64,000 nucleotides of DNA from Thiothrix sp. (GTDB lineage: Bacteria; Pseudomonadota; Gammaproteobacteria; Thiotrichales; Thiotrichaceae): the NCBI GenBank assembly GCA_020442915.1, contig JAGRJD010000023.1, positions 1-64,000 on the forward strand, read 5' to 3'. Position numbers and translations under genes: made by a program. The notes beneath the pieces are model-generated. The model did no database searches, was not told where the DNA came from, and saw only the letters and a program-made list of their open reading frames with translations. Shown here piece by piece: positions 1 through 8,533 of the stretch (the stretch's first letter is position 1; every line of letters begins with the position of its first letter).

Positions 1-1181
1 TTGGCGATTTCCGGGTTGGCCAGTACCATGATGTCATTGTTGACCGTGACCATCTCGTTACCTTTCCAGCCGAAGCCTTCGGCTTTGGCCGCCATTTCCT
101 CGTTCTTGTCGTTGTAGTACTGGATCCTGCCATCACCATTCTTGTCTTCGAACTTCAGCAGGCCGGTGGCTTCCCACTTCTTGAACCATCCCGGACGCTG
201 CTCATAGACCAGATTGCCATCGGGAGAACCGATTTCACCACTCTGGATGGTGGTCATCAGATTCAGGCGGGCCATGGCACCGACGGCAGGGGCCGTGGTG
301 TACAGAATGGCGATGAAAACCAGTGACCAGCCGACGGAGTAACGGGCATCACGAACTTTCGGGACCGTGAAGAAACGCACGATGACGTGAGGCAGACCTG
401 CCGTACCGATCATCAGGGACAGGGTGTACATGAACATGTTGATCTTGCTGACCATCACCTGATTGGTGTACTGGGGGAAACCGAGTTCGGTAACCACCTG
501 GTCCAGTTTGTCCAGCAGCGGCATGCCGGAAGCCAGATGGGTTCCACCCAGACCGAACTGGGGTGAGGGATTGCCGGTCAGGTTCAGGGAGATGAAGATG
601 GCTGGAATGGTATAGGCCAGAATCAGGACCACATACTGGGCAATCTGGGTGTAGGTGATGCCTTTCATGCCACCGAGTACTGCATAGAAGAATACAATCG
701 CCATGCCGACATACAGGCCGTGTGCATAGTCCATTTCCAGAAAGCGCGAAAAGGCGATACCGACACCCTGCATCTGGCCGATAACATAGGTGAAGGAGGC
801 CACCAGCAGACAGAAGACGGCCACAATCCGGGCTGATTTGGAGTAGAAGCGGTCGCCGATGAATTCGGGTACGGTGAACTTGCCGTACTTGCGCAGATAA
901 GGAGCCAGCAGCATGGCCAGCAGCACATAGCCACCGGTCCAGCCCATCAGGAATACGGAAGCTCCGTAGCCGTTGAAGGCGATGATACCGGCCATGGAGA
1001 TGAAGGAGGCTGCCGACATCCAGTCGGCACCGGTTGCCATGCCGTTGGCAATCGGGTGCACACCCCCGCCGGCAACGTAGAATTCTGCGGTCGAGCCGGC
1101 TCGGGCCCAGAATGCGATACCGAAGTACAGTGCGAAACTCAGACCTACCATGGTGTAGGTCCAGATGGTCAAACTATCCAT
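1..1181 (-). CDS. Sodium:solute symporter (VC_2705/ActP-like), 3' end cut by window
   Basis: Membrane transporter of the SSS family that moves small organic anions such as acetate with Na+. The first 393 codons are visible on the minus strand, starting MDSLTIWTYTMVGLSF; the stop lies beyond base 1. Successive hydrophobic helices, the segment FYVAGGGVHPIANGMATGAD and a later DKNGDGRIQYYNDKNEE hydrophilic insert fit the VC_2705-type subfamily, which carries such an insert. A good GGGAG ribosome site precedes the ATG. It lies 18 bp downstream of the DUF4212 gene, its usual small partner, so the two form an operon. The substrate cannot be told from sequence. Confidence 0.85.
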   Translation of the reverse strand, partial: MDSLTIWTYTMVGLSFALYFGIAFWARAGSTAEFYVAGGGVHPIANGMATGADWMSAASFISMAGIIAFNGYGASVFLMGWTGGYVLLAMLLAPYLRKYGKFTVPEFIGDRFYSKSARIVAVFCLLVASFTYVIGQMQGVGIAFSRFLEMDYAHGLYVGMAIVFFYAVLGGMKGITYTQIAQYVVLILAYTIPAIFISLNLTGNPSPQFGLGGTHLASGMPLLDKLDQVVTELGFPQYTNQVMVSKINMFMYTLSLMIGTAGLPHVIVRFFTVPKVRDARYSVGWSLVFIAILYTTAPAVGAMARLNLMTTIQSGEIGSPDGNLVYEQRPGWFKKWEATGLLKFEDKNGDGRIQYYNDKNEEMAAKAEGFGWKGNEMVTVNNDIMVLANPEIA

Positions 1182-1199
1182 TAAAAACTCCCTGCGACA

Positions 1200-1457
1200 T
1201 TACTCTTCGTCAAAGCCGTATTTGCGGTCCAGCACGCCCATCATCATGGCATAGAAGAAGACGAGGACGACGAACACATAAATGGAGCCTTGTTGGGCAA
1301 ACCAGAACCCCAGCTTGTAACCGCCAAGCTGGAACTGGTTCAGCGGTTCGAACAGGACGATTCCGCACAGGTAGGACACGATAAACCAGATCACCAGGCA
1401 GAATGCTAGAAGGCGAAGGTTCGCTTTCCAGTATGCCTGGGCATTACTTGACAACAT
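1200..1457 (-). CDS. DUF4212 small membrane subunit of the symporter
   Basis: An 85-residue protein with two hydrophobic helices (about residues 15-37 and 52-73). The start region with YWKANLRLL and the C-terminal LDRKYGF match the DUF4212 family (TIGR03647 type), which is almost always encoded just before a VC_2705-type SSS transporter and is regarded as its small subunit. An AGGAG ribosome site lies 8 bases before the ATG. It is the first gene of the leftward operon. Confidence 0.88.
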   Translation of the reverse strand: MLSSNAQAYWKANLRLLAFCLVIWFIVSYLCGIVLFEPLNQFQLGGYKLGFWFAQQGSIYVFVVLVFFYAMMMGVLDRKYGFDEE

Positions 1458-1492
1458 AGGTGACTCCTCCGAGTGTTGAGCAAACGGGCTAG

Positions 1493-1522
1493 AGTTTAAC
1501 TTGATTCATCGGAAAGGTGCAA
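1493..1522 (-). promoter_or_regulatory. Possible sigma-70 promoter of the symporter operon
   Basis: On the minus strand TTGCAC (1517-1522) and TAAACT (1493-1498) are separated by 18 bases in an AT-rich stretch directly before the DUF4212 gene. The hexamers match only moderately, so this is a suggestion. Confidence 0.35.
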
Positions 1523-1687
1523 TTGTTTGCAAGCAGTTTTTTTAAGGGTTTTTGAAGATATTGTCGAAAAAAATGATTAAAAAATAAGCTTTAAAAGCAA
1601 TTTTACCTACTTTTACCTTTAGATTGTCAACAATTTAACGTTACTGTAAAAGTACGGAACCTTTCTTTCTACCCATCTTCCCAGGTG

Positions 1688-1724
1688 CGCAAGGCACCTT
1701 GCGGGCTGCTCCGTAAACGGAGCA
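1688..1724. repeat. Two adjacent short inverted repeats upstream of ntrB
   Basis: CGCAAGG-CA-CCTTGCG (1688-1703) and TGCTCCG-TAAA-CGGAGCA (1707-1724) stand side by side, each with a perfect stem. There is no T-run on either side, so they do not look like a terminator. They lie just upstream of the NtrC-like site and may be further protein-binding sites; the second is a loose match to an NtrC dyad with one extra central base. Confidence 0.5.
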
Positions 1725-1734
1725 AAATCCGGAA

Positions 1735-1751
1735 TGCATCAAAACAGTGCA
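1735..1751. promoter_or_regulatory. Probable NtrC-binding site upstream of ntrB
   Basis: TGCATCAAAACAGTGCA is a 17-bp dyad of the NtrC type and closely matches the two sites upstream of glnA in this same window (TGCACCAAAAAAGCGCA and TGAACCAAAATAGTGCA). Its centre is about 107 bases before the transcription start expected from the sigma-54 promoter at 1824, a normal enhancer distance. Confidence 0.65.
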
Positions 1752-1823
1752 TTTATTCGAGGCGTAGAGGGTCTGATTCCGGGATGATTCAGGTAAACTG
1801 ATGAAAACAGTAACTATCTGCTT

Positions 1824-1839
1824 TGGCACCAAAATTGCT
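1824..1839 (+). promoter_or_regulatory. Sigma-54 promoter of ntrBC
   Basis: TGGCACCAAAATTGCT has the -24 GG (1825-1826) and -12 GC (1837-1838) elements of sigma-54 promoters with correct spacing, and TTGC is followed by T as preferred. The expected start is near base 1850, which coincides with the most likely ATG of ntrB, so the message may have almost no leader. Confidence 0.65.
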
Positions 1840-1849
1840 TTCCATTGCC

Positions 1850-2932
1850 ATGAACATGAAAAAACAATCCGACGAAATCCTGCTGGGCATTCTTGATGGT
1901 GCCGTCATGGTGCTGGATCCACAGTTTTGTGTGCAGTACATGAACCAGTCGGCGGAAGTCCTGCTGGGCCTGAGCTTTCAGCGGCTGCACGGCCAGCGCG
2001 TTGCCGGCTTCATCCAGGACCGGGCTTTCCTGCAGCAGTTGCAGTTCGCAGCTACCCAGCACGAGGTGCACGCCATCCGTGAGCAGCTGCTGGAATTGGC
2101 GGATGGGCGCCAGACCACCATTGACTGCATGGTCACCCCCCTGCTGGAAGTGGACGGCTTCGAGCCTGGCTGTCTGCTGCTGGAGCTGCAGTCGCTGGAC
2201 CGACAGCTGCGGATCGTGCGGGATGAGCATATCCTGAGTCAGCAGCAGGCGGTACATGAGCTGGTCCGGGGGCTGGCGCATGAAATCAAGAATCCGCTGG
2301 GGGGCCTGCGCGGCGCAGCACAGTTGCTGGAAGCCGAGCTGGATGATCCGGCGCTGATTGAATATGTGCAGATCATCATCTCCGAAGCCGACCGCCTCAA
2401 GCAGCTGGTCAACAGCCTGCTTGGGCCCAGGCAGCTGCCGCGCAGTGAATGGGTGAATGTGCATGAAGTGCTGGAGCATGTCGCCCAGCTGGCCAGGATT
2501 GAGGGGGCGGCAGCCATCTGCTTTCGGCGCGATTACGATCCCAGCATTCCGGAGTTCCTGTTTGATCGTGGCCATCTGGTCCAGGTCTGCCTCAATATTC
2601 TCAACAATGCGGTACGTGCTGTCGGCACACAGGGCACCATCACCCTGAAAACCCGCATCCTGCGTCAGTTCACCATTCGCCAGACCTGTTACCGGCTGGT
2701 GTTGCGCACCGATATTTGTGATGACGGCCCCGGTGTACCGGTACACCTGCTGGACAAGATATTCCTGCCCATGGTCAGTGGTCATGCCCAAGGCAGTGGG
2801 CTGGGGTTGTCCATCGCCCAGTCACTGCTGCGGCAGTACGATGGCATGATCCAGTACCAGTCCCGACCGGGGCAGACCTGTTTTTCCATTCTCATCCCGC
2901 TCAATCTTGAGGACACCCTGCATGAAAAATGA
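1850..2932 (+). CDS. ntrB: NtrB (GlnL) nitrogen sensor histidine kinase
   Basis: Cytoplasmic sensor kinase/phosphatase that, under PII control, phosphorylates NtrC when nitrogen is short. An N-terminal PAS region (VLDPQFCVQYMNQSAEVLL) is followed by the phosphoacceptor histidine in GLAHEIKNPLGGLRGAAQLL (about residue 145) and an ATPase with LNILNNAVRAV (N box), DDGPGVP (G1) and GSGLGLSIAQSLL (G2). About 360 residues, as usual for NtrB. The start is uncertain: ATG 1850 or 1856 fits the family best, and an in-frame TTG at 1823 would overlap the sigma-54 promoter. It overlaps ntrC by 11 bases. Confidence 0.95.
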   Translation: MNMKKQSDEILLGILDGAVMVLDPQFCVQYMNQSAEVLLGLSFQRLHGQRVAGFIQDRAFLQQLQFAATQHEVHAIREQLLELADGRQTTIDCMVTPLLEVDGFEPGCLLLELQSLDRQLRIVRDEHILSQQQAVHELVRGLAHEIKNPLGGLRGAAQLLEAELDDPALIEYVQIIISEADRLKQLVNSLLGPRQLPRSEWVNVHEVLEHVAQLARIEGAAAICFRRDYDPSIPEFLFDRGHLVQVCLNILNNAVRAVGTQGTITLKTRILRQFTIRQTCYRLVLRTDICDDGPGVPVHLLDKIFLPMVSGHAQGSGLGLSIAQSLLRQYDGMIQYQSRPGQTCFSILIPLNLEDTLHEK

Positions 2933-4352
2933 AACCGGAGATGTCTGGATCGTTGATGACGACCGTTCCATCCGCTGGGTGCTGGAACGCGCCCTGCAGA
3001 AAGCCGGTATTGAAACCCGCAGTTTTGAAACCGCTGACCAGACCCTGAGTGCCCTGAAAACCGTGGAGCCGGTGACACTGATCACGGATATCCGTATGCC
3101 GGGCAGCAGCGGTCTGGCGCTGCTGGAGCACATGGGGCGGCAGTATCCCGATATTCCGGTCATTATCATGACCGCCCACTCCGACCTGGACAGTGCCGTA
3201 TCCGCTTATCAGGGCGGGGCTTTTGAATACCTGCCCAAGCCGTTTGATGTCAATGAGGCGGTGGAGCTGGTACGGCGGGCCTGTCAGGCCCGGCAGGATA
3301 CCCTGACGCCGAAAGATGCCGGGGTGGCCGACATGGTGGTCAGTGGCGACATCATCGGCAAGGCACCGGCCATGCAGGAAGTGTTCCGCGCCATTGGGCG
3401 TCTGTCAAAGTCCAGCATCACCGTGCTCATCACTGGTGAGTCCGGTACCGGCAAGGAACTGGTGGCCAAGGCCCTGCACCTGCACAGCCCGCGCTCCAGC
3501 AAGCCCTTTATTGCCCTGAATACTGCCGCGATTCCGCGTGAATTGCTGGAGTCCGAGCTGTTCGGCCATGAAAAAGGGGCATTTACCGGAGCCTATGCCC
3601 AGCGCAAGGGGCGCTTTGAACAGGCCGATGGCGGGGCTTTGTTTCTGGATGAAATCGGTGACATGCCGGCGGAGTTACAAACCCGGTTACTGCGTGTACT
3701 GGCCGAGGGGACCTTTTACCGGGTTGGCGGACATACGCCGGTGGAAGTGGATGTGCGCATCATTGCTGCCACCCACCAGGACCTGGAGGTGCTGGTGCTC
3801 AAGGGGAGCTTCCGTGAAGACCTGTTCCACCGTCTGAATGTCATCCGTATTCAGACCCCCCCGCTGCGCGAGCGACGTGACGACATTCCCATGCTGCTGA
3901 AGCATTTTCTCAAATGTTCGGCGGAAGAGCTCAGTGTGGATGCCAAAACCCTGTCGCCCAAGGCGTTGGAGCTGCTGGTCGGCCTGCCCTGGTCCGGTAA
4001 TGTGCGCCAGCTGGAAAATACCTGCCGCTGGTTGACGGTCATGGCATCGGGGCAGGAGGTGATGGTGGATGACCTGCCACCCGAATTGCAGCCGGGACCT
4101 GAGCCCGGTACGGACATGCCCGTACCGGGTAACTGGGAGCAGGCGCTGGCACAACATGCTGAAAACCGGCTGGCACAAGGCGACAAAAACCTGCTGGGGG
4201 ATCTGGCCCCGGTATTTGAGCGCATCCTGCTGGCAGCTGCCCTGAACCGTACCGGGGGGCGCAAGATCGAGGCGGCGGAGTTGCTGGGCTGGGGCCGGAA
4301 TACCCTGACCCGCAAGTTGCGGGAGTTGAAGCCGGATACCGGTGATCTGTAG
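2922..4352 (+). CDS. ntrC: NtrC (GlnG) sigma-54 response regulator
   Basis: DNA-binding activator of nitrogen-regulated sigma-54 promoters. The receiver domain carries the acidic pocket VDDD and phosphoacceptor Asp56 in [12 protein letters not shown]. The AAA+ domain has Walker [16 protein letters not shown], the sigma-54 contact loop GAFTGA and the conserved [13 protein letters not shown] Fis-type helix-turn-helix ends the protein ([20 protein letters not shown]). Start ATG 2922 has a GAGGA ribosome site; length 476 residues. It is translated with ntrB. NtrC-like sites occur upstream of ntrB and of glnA, implying control of both. Confidence 0.97.
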   Translation: MKNETGDVWIVDDDRSIRWVLERALQKAGIETRSFETADQTLSALKTVEPVTLITDIRMPGSSGLALLEHMGRQYPDIPVIIMTAHSDLDSAVSAYQGGAFEYLPKPFDVNEAVELVRRACQARQDTLTPKDAGVADMVVSGDIIGKAPAMQEVFRAIGRLSKSSITVLITGESGTGKELVAKALHLHSPRSSKPFIALNTAAIPRELLESELFGHEKGAFTGAYAQRKGRFEQADGGALFLDEIGDMPAELQTRLLRVLAEGTFYRVGGHTPVEVDVRIIAATHQDLEVLVLKGSFREDLFHRLNVIRIQTPPLRERRDDIPMLLKHFLKCSAEELSVDAKTLSPKALELLVGLPWSGNVRQLENTCRWLTVMASGQEVMVDDLPPELQPGPEPGTDMPVPGNWEQALAQHAENRLAQGDKNLLGDLAPVFERILLAAALNRTGGRKIEAAELLGWGRNTLTRKLRELKPDTGDL

Positions 4353-4476
4353 CAGCAAAGCCTGTGGCCACATCCGGCGCCGGTTGGGGTCCTGGTTTCA
4401 CTTTGTCAAGTTTTAGCTGACATTCGTCATCCTGCTGCGAACCTGTCGTAGCTGATTCACCTAAGCTGTGTAAAGA

Positions 4477-4507
4477 CTGCAATGCGGAAAGCAATGCTGC
4501 ATTGCAG
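4477..4507. repeat. Inverted repeat in the leader of the glycine-rich gene
   Basis: CTGCAATGC (4477-4485) and GCATTGCAG (4499-4507) form a perfect 9-bp stem with a 13-base loop in the 227-bp gap between ntrC and the next gene. No T-run follows, so it is not an obvious terminator; it may be an mRNA leader hairpin or a binding site. The rest of the gap shows no clear promoter. Confidence 0.5.
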
Positions 4508-4579
4508 GGTACGAGGGCCTGTTGGGGGGTGAGACTCCCGGATGGATCCAACAGGATAAACTTTTCAAGGAGAAACAAA

Positions 4580-5641
4580 ATGACATTTGGTCTTTTAAGC
4601 GGTCTGCTGGGAAGCAAATTTTCCGGAAACAATACTGCAACGACTACCACGACCCAACCTGCACCAAGCAATGCAAACATCAACCAGTTCAATGCAGCCC
4701 TGAACAATGCCTATAATGCCGGCCTGTCACAGGGGCTGACTCAGGGTGGTTCTGCCGGTTATTCACAGGCACCCATCAATATCTACAACTATGCCGGTGG
4801 TGGTTCTGCCGGGGCGGGTGCCTACAACGGTGGGGGCTCTGCGGGTTATCACGGTTTTGATGCAGGCAATGCGGGTGGCAGTCATGGTGGGCACGGCGGG
4901 TATCACAGTGGTTCCGTATCCGGTTCGGGTGGCAGTCATGGCAGTCATGCCGGCTATGGTAATCAGACCGGGTCTGGGTACACGGCGACACAACCCGGTC
5001 ATGCGAGCAGTACCCACTACAGCAACAACACCTCTGTCACAAATACGGCAGGTTCCAATACCACTACTTCAAACACGATGGCCGGTTCCGGTCTGGGTGG
5101 GCTGCTCGGTGGCGGCCATGGCAGTAGCAGTGGGCACGGCAGCGGTCATGGCGGCAGCAGCAGCCAGAGTGGCAGTGCCGGTCTGGGTGGGATCGTGAAC
5201 GGTCTGCTGGGCGGTATTGGCGGCGGCGGAGCGGGAGGCGGTCTGGGTGGTCTGCTGGGCGGTATTGGCGGTGGTGGAGCGGGAGGCGGTCTGGGCGGTC
5301 TTGTGGGGGCACCACTGGGCCTGTTCTCGAGCCTGGTCGGGCATGACAGTGCAGCCCAGGCCGCAGGAAACGGGGATGTCATGGGCTGGCTGGTAAACAC
5401 CTTTGACCATACCGGGCATTCGCATGATCTGGGCGGGGCTTCCGGGCATGGCAGTTCTGCGCCACTGGCAATTCTGGGAACCCTGGGGCAGGAAGCAGGC
5501 GGGCTGGTTGGTCTGGACAAGGCGTTTGGCAGTGCCCAGGCTTATGATGCCCAGAATGGAACCAATTATACGGCAGGCGGTTCACCAGAATACGGGGTAC
5601 TGGGAGGCTTGAACCCGCTGAGTGGCCTGCTGGGTGGCTGA
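4580..5641 (+). CDS. Glycine-rich low-complexity protein, function unknown
   Basis: A 353-residue protein without cysteine, dominated by Gly, Ser, Ala, Asn and His. I do not recognise a family. It begins MTFGLLSGLLGSKFSGNN with no normal signal peptide, has an Asn/Gln/Thr-rich region (about 15-65), a His/Gly/Ser-rich middle (GGSHGGHGGYHSG), a pure Gly section with two 16-residue repeats (about 208-239) and a less biased C-terminus that may fold (GDVMGWLVNTFDHTGHSHDL; LAILGTLGQEAGGLVGLDKA). A strong AAGGAG site fixes the start. It sits alone between ntrC and glnA and ends at a strong terminator. A secreted or surface structural protein is possible but unproven. Confidence 0.8.
   Translation: MTFGLLSGLLGSKFSGNNTATTTTTQPAPSNANINQFNAALNNAYNAGLSQGLTQGGSAGYSQAPINIYNYAGGGSAGAGAYNGGGSAGYHGFDAGNAGGSHGGHGGYHSGSVSGSGGSHGSHAGYGNQTGSGYTATQPGHASSTHYSNNTSVTNTAGSNTTTSNTMAGSGLGGLLGGGHGSSSGHGSGHGGSSSQSGSAGLGGIVNGLLGGIGGGGAGGGLGGLLGGIGGGGAGGGLGGLVGAPLGLFSSLVGHDSAAQAAGNGDVMGWLVNTFDHTGHSHDLGGASGHGSSAPLAILGTLGQEAGGLVGLDKAFGSAQAYDAQNGTNYTAGGSPEYGVLGGLNPLSGLLGG
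5201..5296 (+). repeat. Tandem 48-bp repeat inside the glycine-rich gene
   Basis: Two direct copies, 5201-5248 and 5249-5296, differ at a few third positions. Each encodes GLLGGIGGGGAGGGLG. The unit keeps the reading frame and could expand or contract by slippage. Confidence 0.85.
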
Positions 5642-5716
5642 AACCCAAGCCCCGGCCTGGCTTGATGCCATTGATCGGGCAGCCGGTCTGGAATCAGGCT
5701 GAGTGCGGGTGACGAC

Positions 5717-5743
5717 AAAAGGCCGGCAATTTGCCGGCCTTTT
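5717..5743. terminator. Bidirectional rho-independent terminator
   Basis: GGCCGGCA (5721-5728) and TGCCGGCC (5732-5739) form a GC-rich stem flanked by AAAA and TTTT, so it can stop transcription in both directions. It separates the rightward glycine-rich gene from leftward glnA. Confidence 0.92.
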
Positions 5744-5771
5744 GTTTTATGGATTCGACAACAGGCTGTGA

Positions 5772-7181
5772 TCAGCAGCTGTAGTACATGTCGAACTCGA
5801 CCGGATGCGTGGTCATGCGGATACGGGTGACTTCTTCCATCTTCAGGGCGATGTAGGCATCGATCATGTCGTTGGAGAATACGCCTCCGGCCGTCAGGAA
5901 CTCACGGTCCCTGTCCAGTTCTTCCAGAGCCATGTCCAGTGAATGGCAGACCTTGGGAATCAGCTTGTCTTCTTCCGGCGGCAGGTCATACAGGTCCTTG
6001 TCCATCGGTTCACCCGGATGAATCTTGTTCTGGATACCGTCAATGCCGGCCATCAGCAGGGCTGCAAAGGCCAGGTACGGGTTGGCGGTCGGGTCCGGGA
6101 AACGGACTTCGATGCGACGGCCCTTGGGGCTGGAAACAAACGGAATGCGGATGGAGGCGGAGCGGTTACGAGCTGAATAAGCCAGCATGACCGGTGCTTC
6201 AAAACCGGGTACCAGACGCTTGTAGGAGTTGGTGGAAGCGTTGCAGAAGGCATTCAGGGCCTTGGCATGCTTGATGATGCCACCGATGTAGAACAGGGCG
6301 GTTTCAGACAGGCCGGCATAGCCGTCACCGGCAAACAGATTGGTTCCACCTTTGGCGATGGACTGGTGCACGTGCATGCCGGAGCCGTTGTCGCCGACCA
6401 TTGGCTTGGGCATGAAGGTGACGGTCTTTCCGTACTGGTGGGCCACGTTGTGAGTGACGTACTTCTGGATCTGGACCCAGTCGGCACGTTCGGTCAGGGT
6501 GGCAAAGCGGGTACCGATTTCGCACTGGCCGGCGGTAGCCACTTCATGGTGATGGACCTCGACCGGAACGCCCATTTCTTCCATGATGTTGCACATGGTG
6601 GCGCGGATGTCATGCAACGAGTCGACCGGTGGTACCGGGAAATAACCGCCTTTTACGCCCGGACGATGGCCCATGTTGCCATCCGGATAAATCTTTTCCG
6701 AGTTCCAGCCAGCCTCTTCGGAGTCGATCTTCACGAAGCAGCCGCTCATGTCAGTGCCCCAGCGGATGTCATCAAAAATGAAAAATTCGGGCTCTGGTCC
6801 GAAAAAGGCCGTCTCGCCAATACCGGTGGACTTCAGGTATTCCTCGGCACGCTTGGCAATGGAACGGGGGTCGCGCTCATAGCCTTCCATGGTGGCAGGT
6901 TCAATGATGTCACAGCGCACATTGATGGTGACATCCTGGAAGAACGGGTCAACCACTGCAGAGGCGGCATCCGGCATCAGGATCATGTCTGACTCGTTGA
7001 TGCCTTTCCAGCCCGCGATGGAAGAGCCGTCAAACATCTTGCCTTCGTCAAAGAAATCTTCGTTGACCTCCTTGATCGGCAGGGTCAGGTGTTGTTCCTT
7101 GCCCCTGGTATCCGTGAAACGCAAGTCAACATACTTGGCGTTGCTTTCCTCAATCAGCTTGAGTACGTCTTGTGCAGACAT
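5772..7181 (-). CDS. glnA: Glutamine synthetase, type I
   Basis: Makes glutamine from glutamate, ammonia and ATP as a cytoplasmic dodecamer; the main ammonia-assimilating enzyme. The 469-residue length is typical of [64 protein letters not shown] and [20 protein letters not shown] are the signature segments. The adenylylation tyrosine is present in [11 protein letters not shown] (near residue 398), so activity is probably controlled by GlnE. A GGAGG site precedes the ATG, and the upstream DNA carries a sigma-54 promoter and two NtrC sites. Confidence 0.99.
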   Translation of the reverse strand: MSAQDVLKLIEESNAKYVDLRFTDTRGKEQHLTLPIKEVNEDFFDEGKMFDGSSIAGWKGINESDMILMPDAASAVVDPFFQDVTINVRCDIIEPATMEGYERDPRSIAKRAEEYLKSTGIGETAFFGPEPEFFIFDDIRWGTDMSGCFVKIDSEEAGWNSEKIYPDGNMGHRPGVKGGYFPVPPVDSLHDIRATMCNIMEEMGVPVEVHHHEVATAGQCEIGTRFATLTERADWVQIQKYVTHNVAHQYGKTVTFMPKPMVGDNGSGMHVHQSIAKGGTNLFAGDGYAGLSETALFYIGGIIKHAKALNAFCNASTNSYKRLVPGFEAPVMLAYSARNRSASIRIPFVSSPKGRRIEVRFPDPTANPYLAFAALLMAGIDGIQNKIHPGEPMDKDLYDLPPEEDKLIPKVCHSLDMALEELDRDREFLTAGGVFSNDMIDAYIALKMEEVTRIRMTTHPVEFDMYYSC

Positions 7182-7241
7182 GAAATGGCCTCCTGAAAGT
7201 TCAAAAAGGGGGGTAATCTAAAATCAAAACGAAATAACATA

Positions 7242-7257
7242 TGCAATAGACATGCCA
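7242..7257 (-). promoter_or_regulatory. Sigma-54 promoter of glnA
   Basis: On the minus strand the sequence reads TGGCATGTCTATTGCA, a full match to the -24/-12 pattern. Transcription should start near 7231, giving a leader of about 50 bases before glnA. Confidence 0.8.
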
Positions 7258-7307
7258 GGTTTGCAACAGCAGTAATCAGGGTGTTGAGAACAGCTTGGCA
7301 GTATAAA

Positions 7308-7324
7308 TGCACCAAAAAAGCGCA
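7308..7324. promoter_or_regulatory. NtrC-binding site 1 of glnA
   Basis: TGCACCAAAAAAGCGCA is a near-symmetric NtrC dyad. Its centre is about 85 bases before the predicted glnA start and 31 bases (three helical turns) from the second site, as in classical glnA enhancers. Confidence 0.75.
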
Positions 7325-7338
7325 ATCTGAAAAATAAA

Positions 7339-7355
7339 TGAACCAAAATAGTGCA
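7339..7355. promoter_or_regulatory. NtrC-binding site 2 of glnA
   Basis: TGAACCAAAATAGTGCA is a second NtrC dyad, one half being perfect. Its centre is about 116 bases before the predicted glnA start. It lies just beyond the end of the CDF transporter gene. Confidence 0.7.
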
Positions 7356-7361
7356 AGCCTG

Positions 7362-8531
7362 TCAGTCTATCTGCCGATAAAACCGAACCGTGCCTATGGT
7401 ATCGAAATTTGCAGCAGCCTGCCGAAAATCATCAAGCGCCTGTGCATCGGGCCTTGAGTCGGAAAAAAAGAAGATATCCAGCCACACTTTTCCGTTCAGG
7501 TAATGCAGTACCATGCGCTGGCTGCTTTGCAGTACGATCTGTGTCCGTTCGTCCTGCTGCAGCAGTTCCAGCAGTTTGGCACGTCTGGGCAGATGGGCGG
7601 ACGGACGCTGGATTTCATCATTTTCAGGATCAATGTGCACGGTCACATCCGCCATTTCCGGAAACCGGCGTTTCAGGCGCTGCATCACGTATTCAGCAAC
7701 CTGGTGCCCTTCCGAAACACTGATGTCTTCGCCGACCTGAATGTGGGCATCAGCAAATACCTCGCCCCCCATGCGTCGGGTGCGCAACATGTGTACATTT
7801 TCCACTCCCGGCAGTTCCGCCATGAACTGGCTGATTGCACTGACTTTCTCCGGATCCAGTCCGGTATCCACCAGTTCCATGATACTGTCCGACAGCATGC
7901 GCCCGGCCATATACAAAATCATGCCGGCCACAATCATGGCGGCCAGCGGGTCCAGCCAGGGCAGACCGGCCCAGGTGCCGGCAATACCGATCAGAACGAT
8001 GATGGAGGAGAAAACATCCGAACGGTGATGCCAGGCGTTGGCTTCCAGCATGCGGGAGCAGATACGGCGTGCCAGCCGGATGGTGTAATGGTACAGGGCT
8101 TCCTTGCCGGCAATGGCCGCGATGGCGAAGAGCATTGCATAGGCCTGAACCGGGTTGGCGGGCACGGTGCCGCTCAGGCGTTGCCAGGCCTGCCAGAAAA
8201 TGCCGCCGGCCACCGCAACCAGCATCAGGGCCAGCAGGATGGTGGCCAGGGTTTCAATCCGGCGATGGCCGTAGGGGTGATTGTCATCCGCTTCCTTGTG
8301 GGCATGGTGTGCGGCAAACAGAACCACGAAATCACTGGCCAGATCGGACAGGGTATGAAAGCCGTCGGCGATAAGTGCCTGGGAACCGGAGAAAAATCCC
8401 CCGATCAGCTGGGCCACCGACAGGATGGTATTGAGAATGGCACCGGTCAGGGTCACACGCTGGATGGCGGCAGCCTTGTTGATGCTGTCCCCGGCTTCGG
8501 ATGCGGGATCATCCGTCTGCAGGTGTGCCAC
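7362..8531 (-). CDS. Cation diffusion facilitator (FieF/ZitB-like metal pump)
   Basis: Inner-membrane exporter of divalent metals such as Zn2+ or Fe2+ in exchange for protons. Six hydrophobic segments lie in roughly residues 25-215; the metal-site motif ADGFHTLSDLASDF in helix 2 and HHRSDVFSS in helix 5 supply the usual Asp/His ligands, and a C-terminal cytoplasmic domain carries HIQVGEDISVSEGHQVAEYV. 389 residues, longer than FieF, with an extra tail after about residue 305. The start is a GTG at 8531, two bases after the TusA-like gene's stop, so the two are co-transcribed. Confidence 0.93.
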   Translation of the reverse strand: MAHLQTDDPASEAGDSINKAAAIQRVTLTGAILNTILSVAQLIGGFFSGSQALIADGFHTLSDLASDFVVLFAAHHAHKEADDNHPYGHRRIETLATILLALMLVAVAGGIFWQAWQRLSGTVPANPVQAYAMLFAIAAIAGKEALYHYTIRLARRICSRMLEANAWHHRSDVFSSIIVLIGIAGTWAGLPWLDPLAAMIVAGMILYMAGRMLSDSIMELVDTGLDPEKVSAISQFMAELPGVENVHMLRTRRMGGEVFADAHIQVGEDISVSEGHQVAEYVMQRLKRRFPEMADVTVHIDPENDEIQRPSAHLPRRAKLLELLQQDERTQIVLQSSQRMVLHYLNGKVWLDIFFFSDSRPDAQALDDFRQAAANFDTIGTVRFYRQID

Positions 8532-8533
8532 GA

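Noticed and set aside
1707-1724. Second NtrC site for ntrB
   Set aside because: TGCTCCGTAAACGGAGCA is symmetric but one base too long and lacks the A-rich centre of the other three sites.
1641-1832. 63-codon frame in the ntrB upstream region
   Set aside because: No ribosome site, and it runs across the NtrC site and the sigma-54 promoter, so it is best seen as noncoding.
1814-2791. 325-codon open frame antisense to ntrB
   Set aside because: It mirrors ntrB, has Gln-rich shadow composition, no ribosome site and no recognisable motif.
5201-5296. CRISPR or regulatory DNA repeat
   Set aside because: The repeat is in frame, codes for glycine-rich units and has no spacers.
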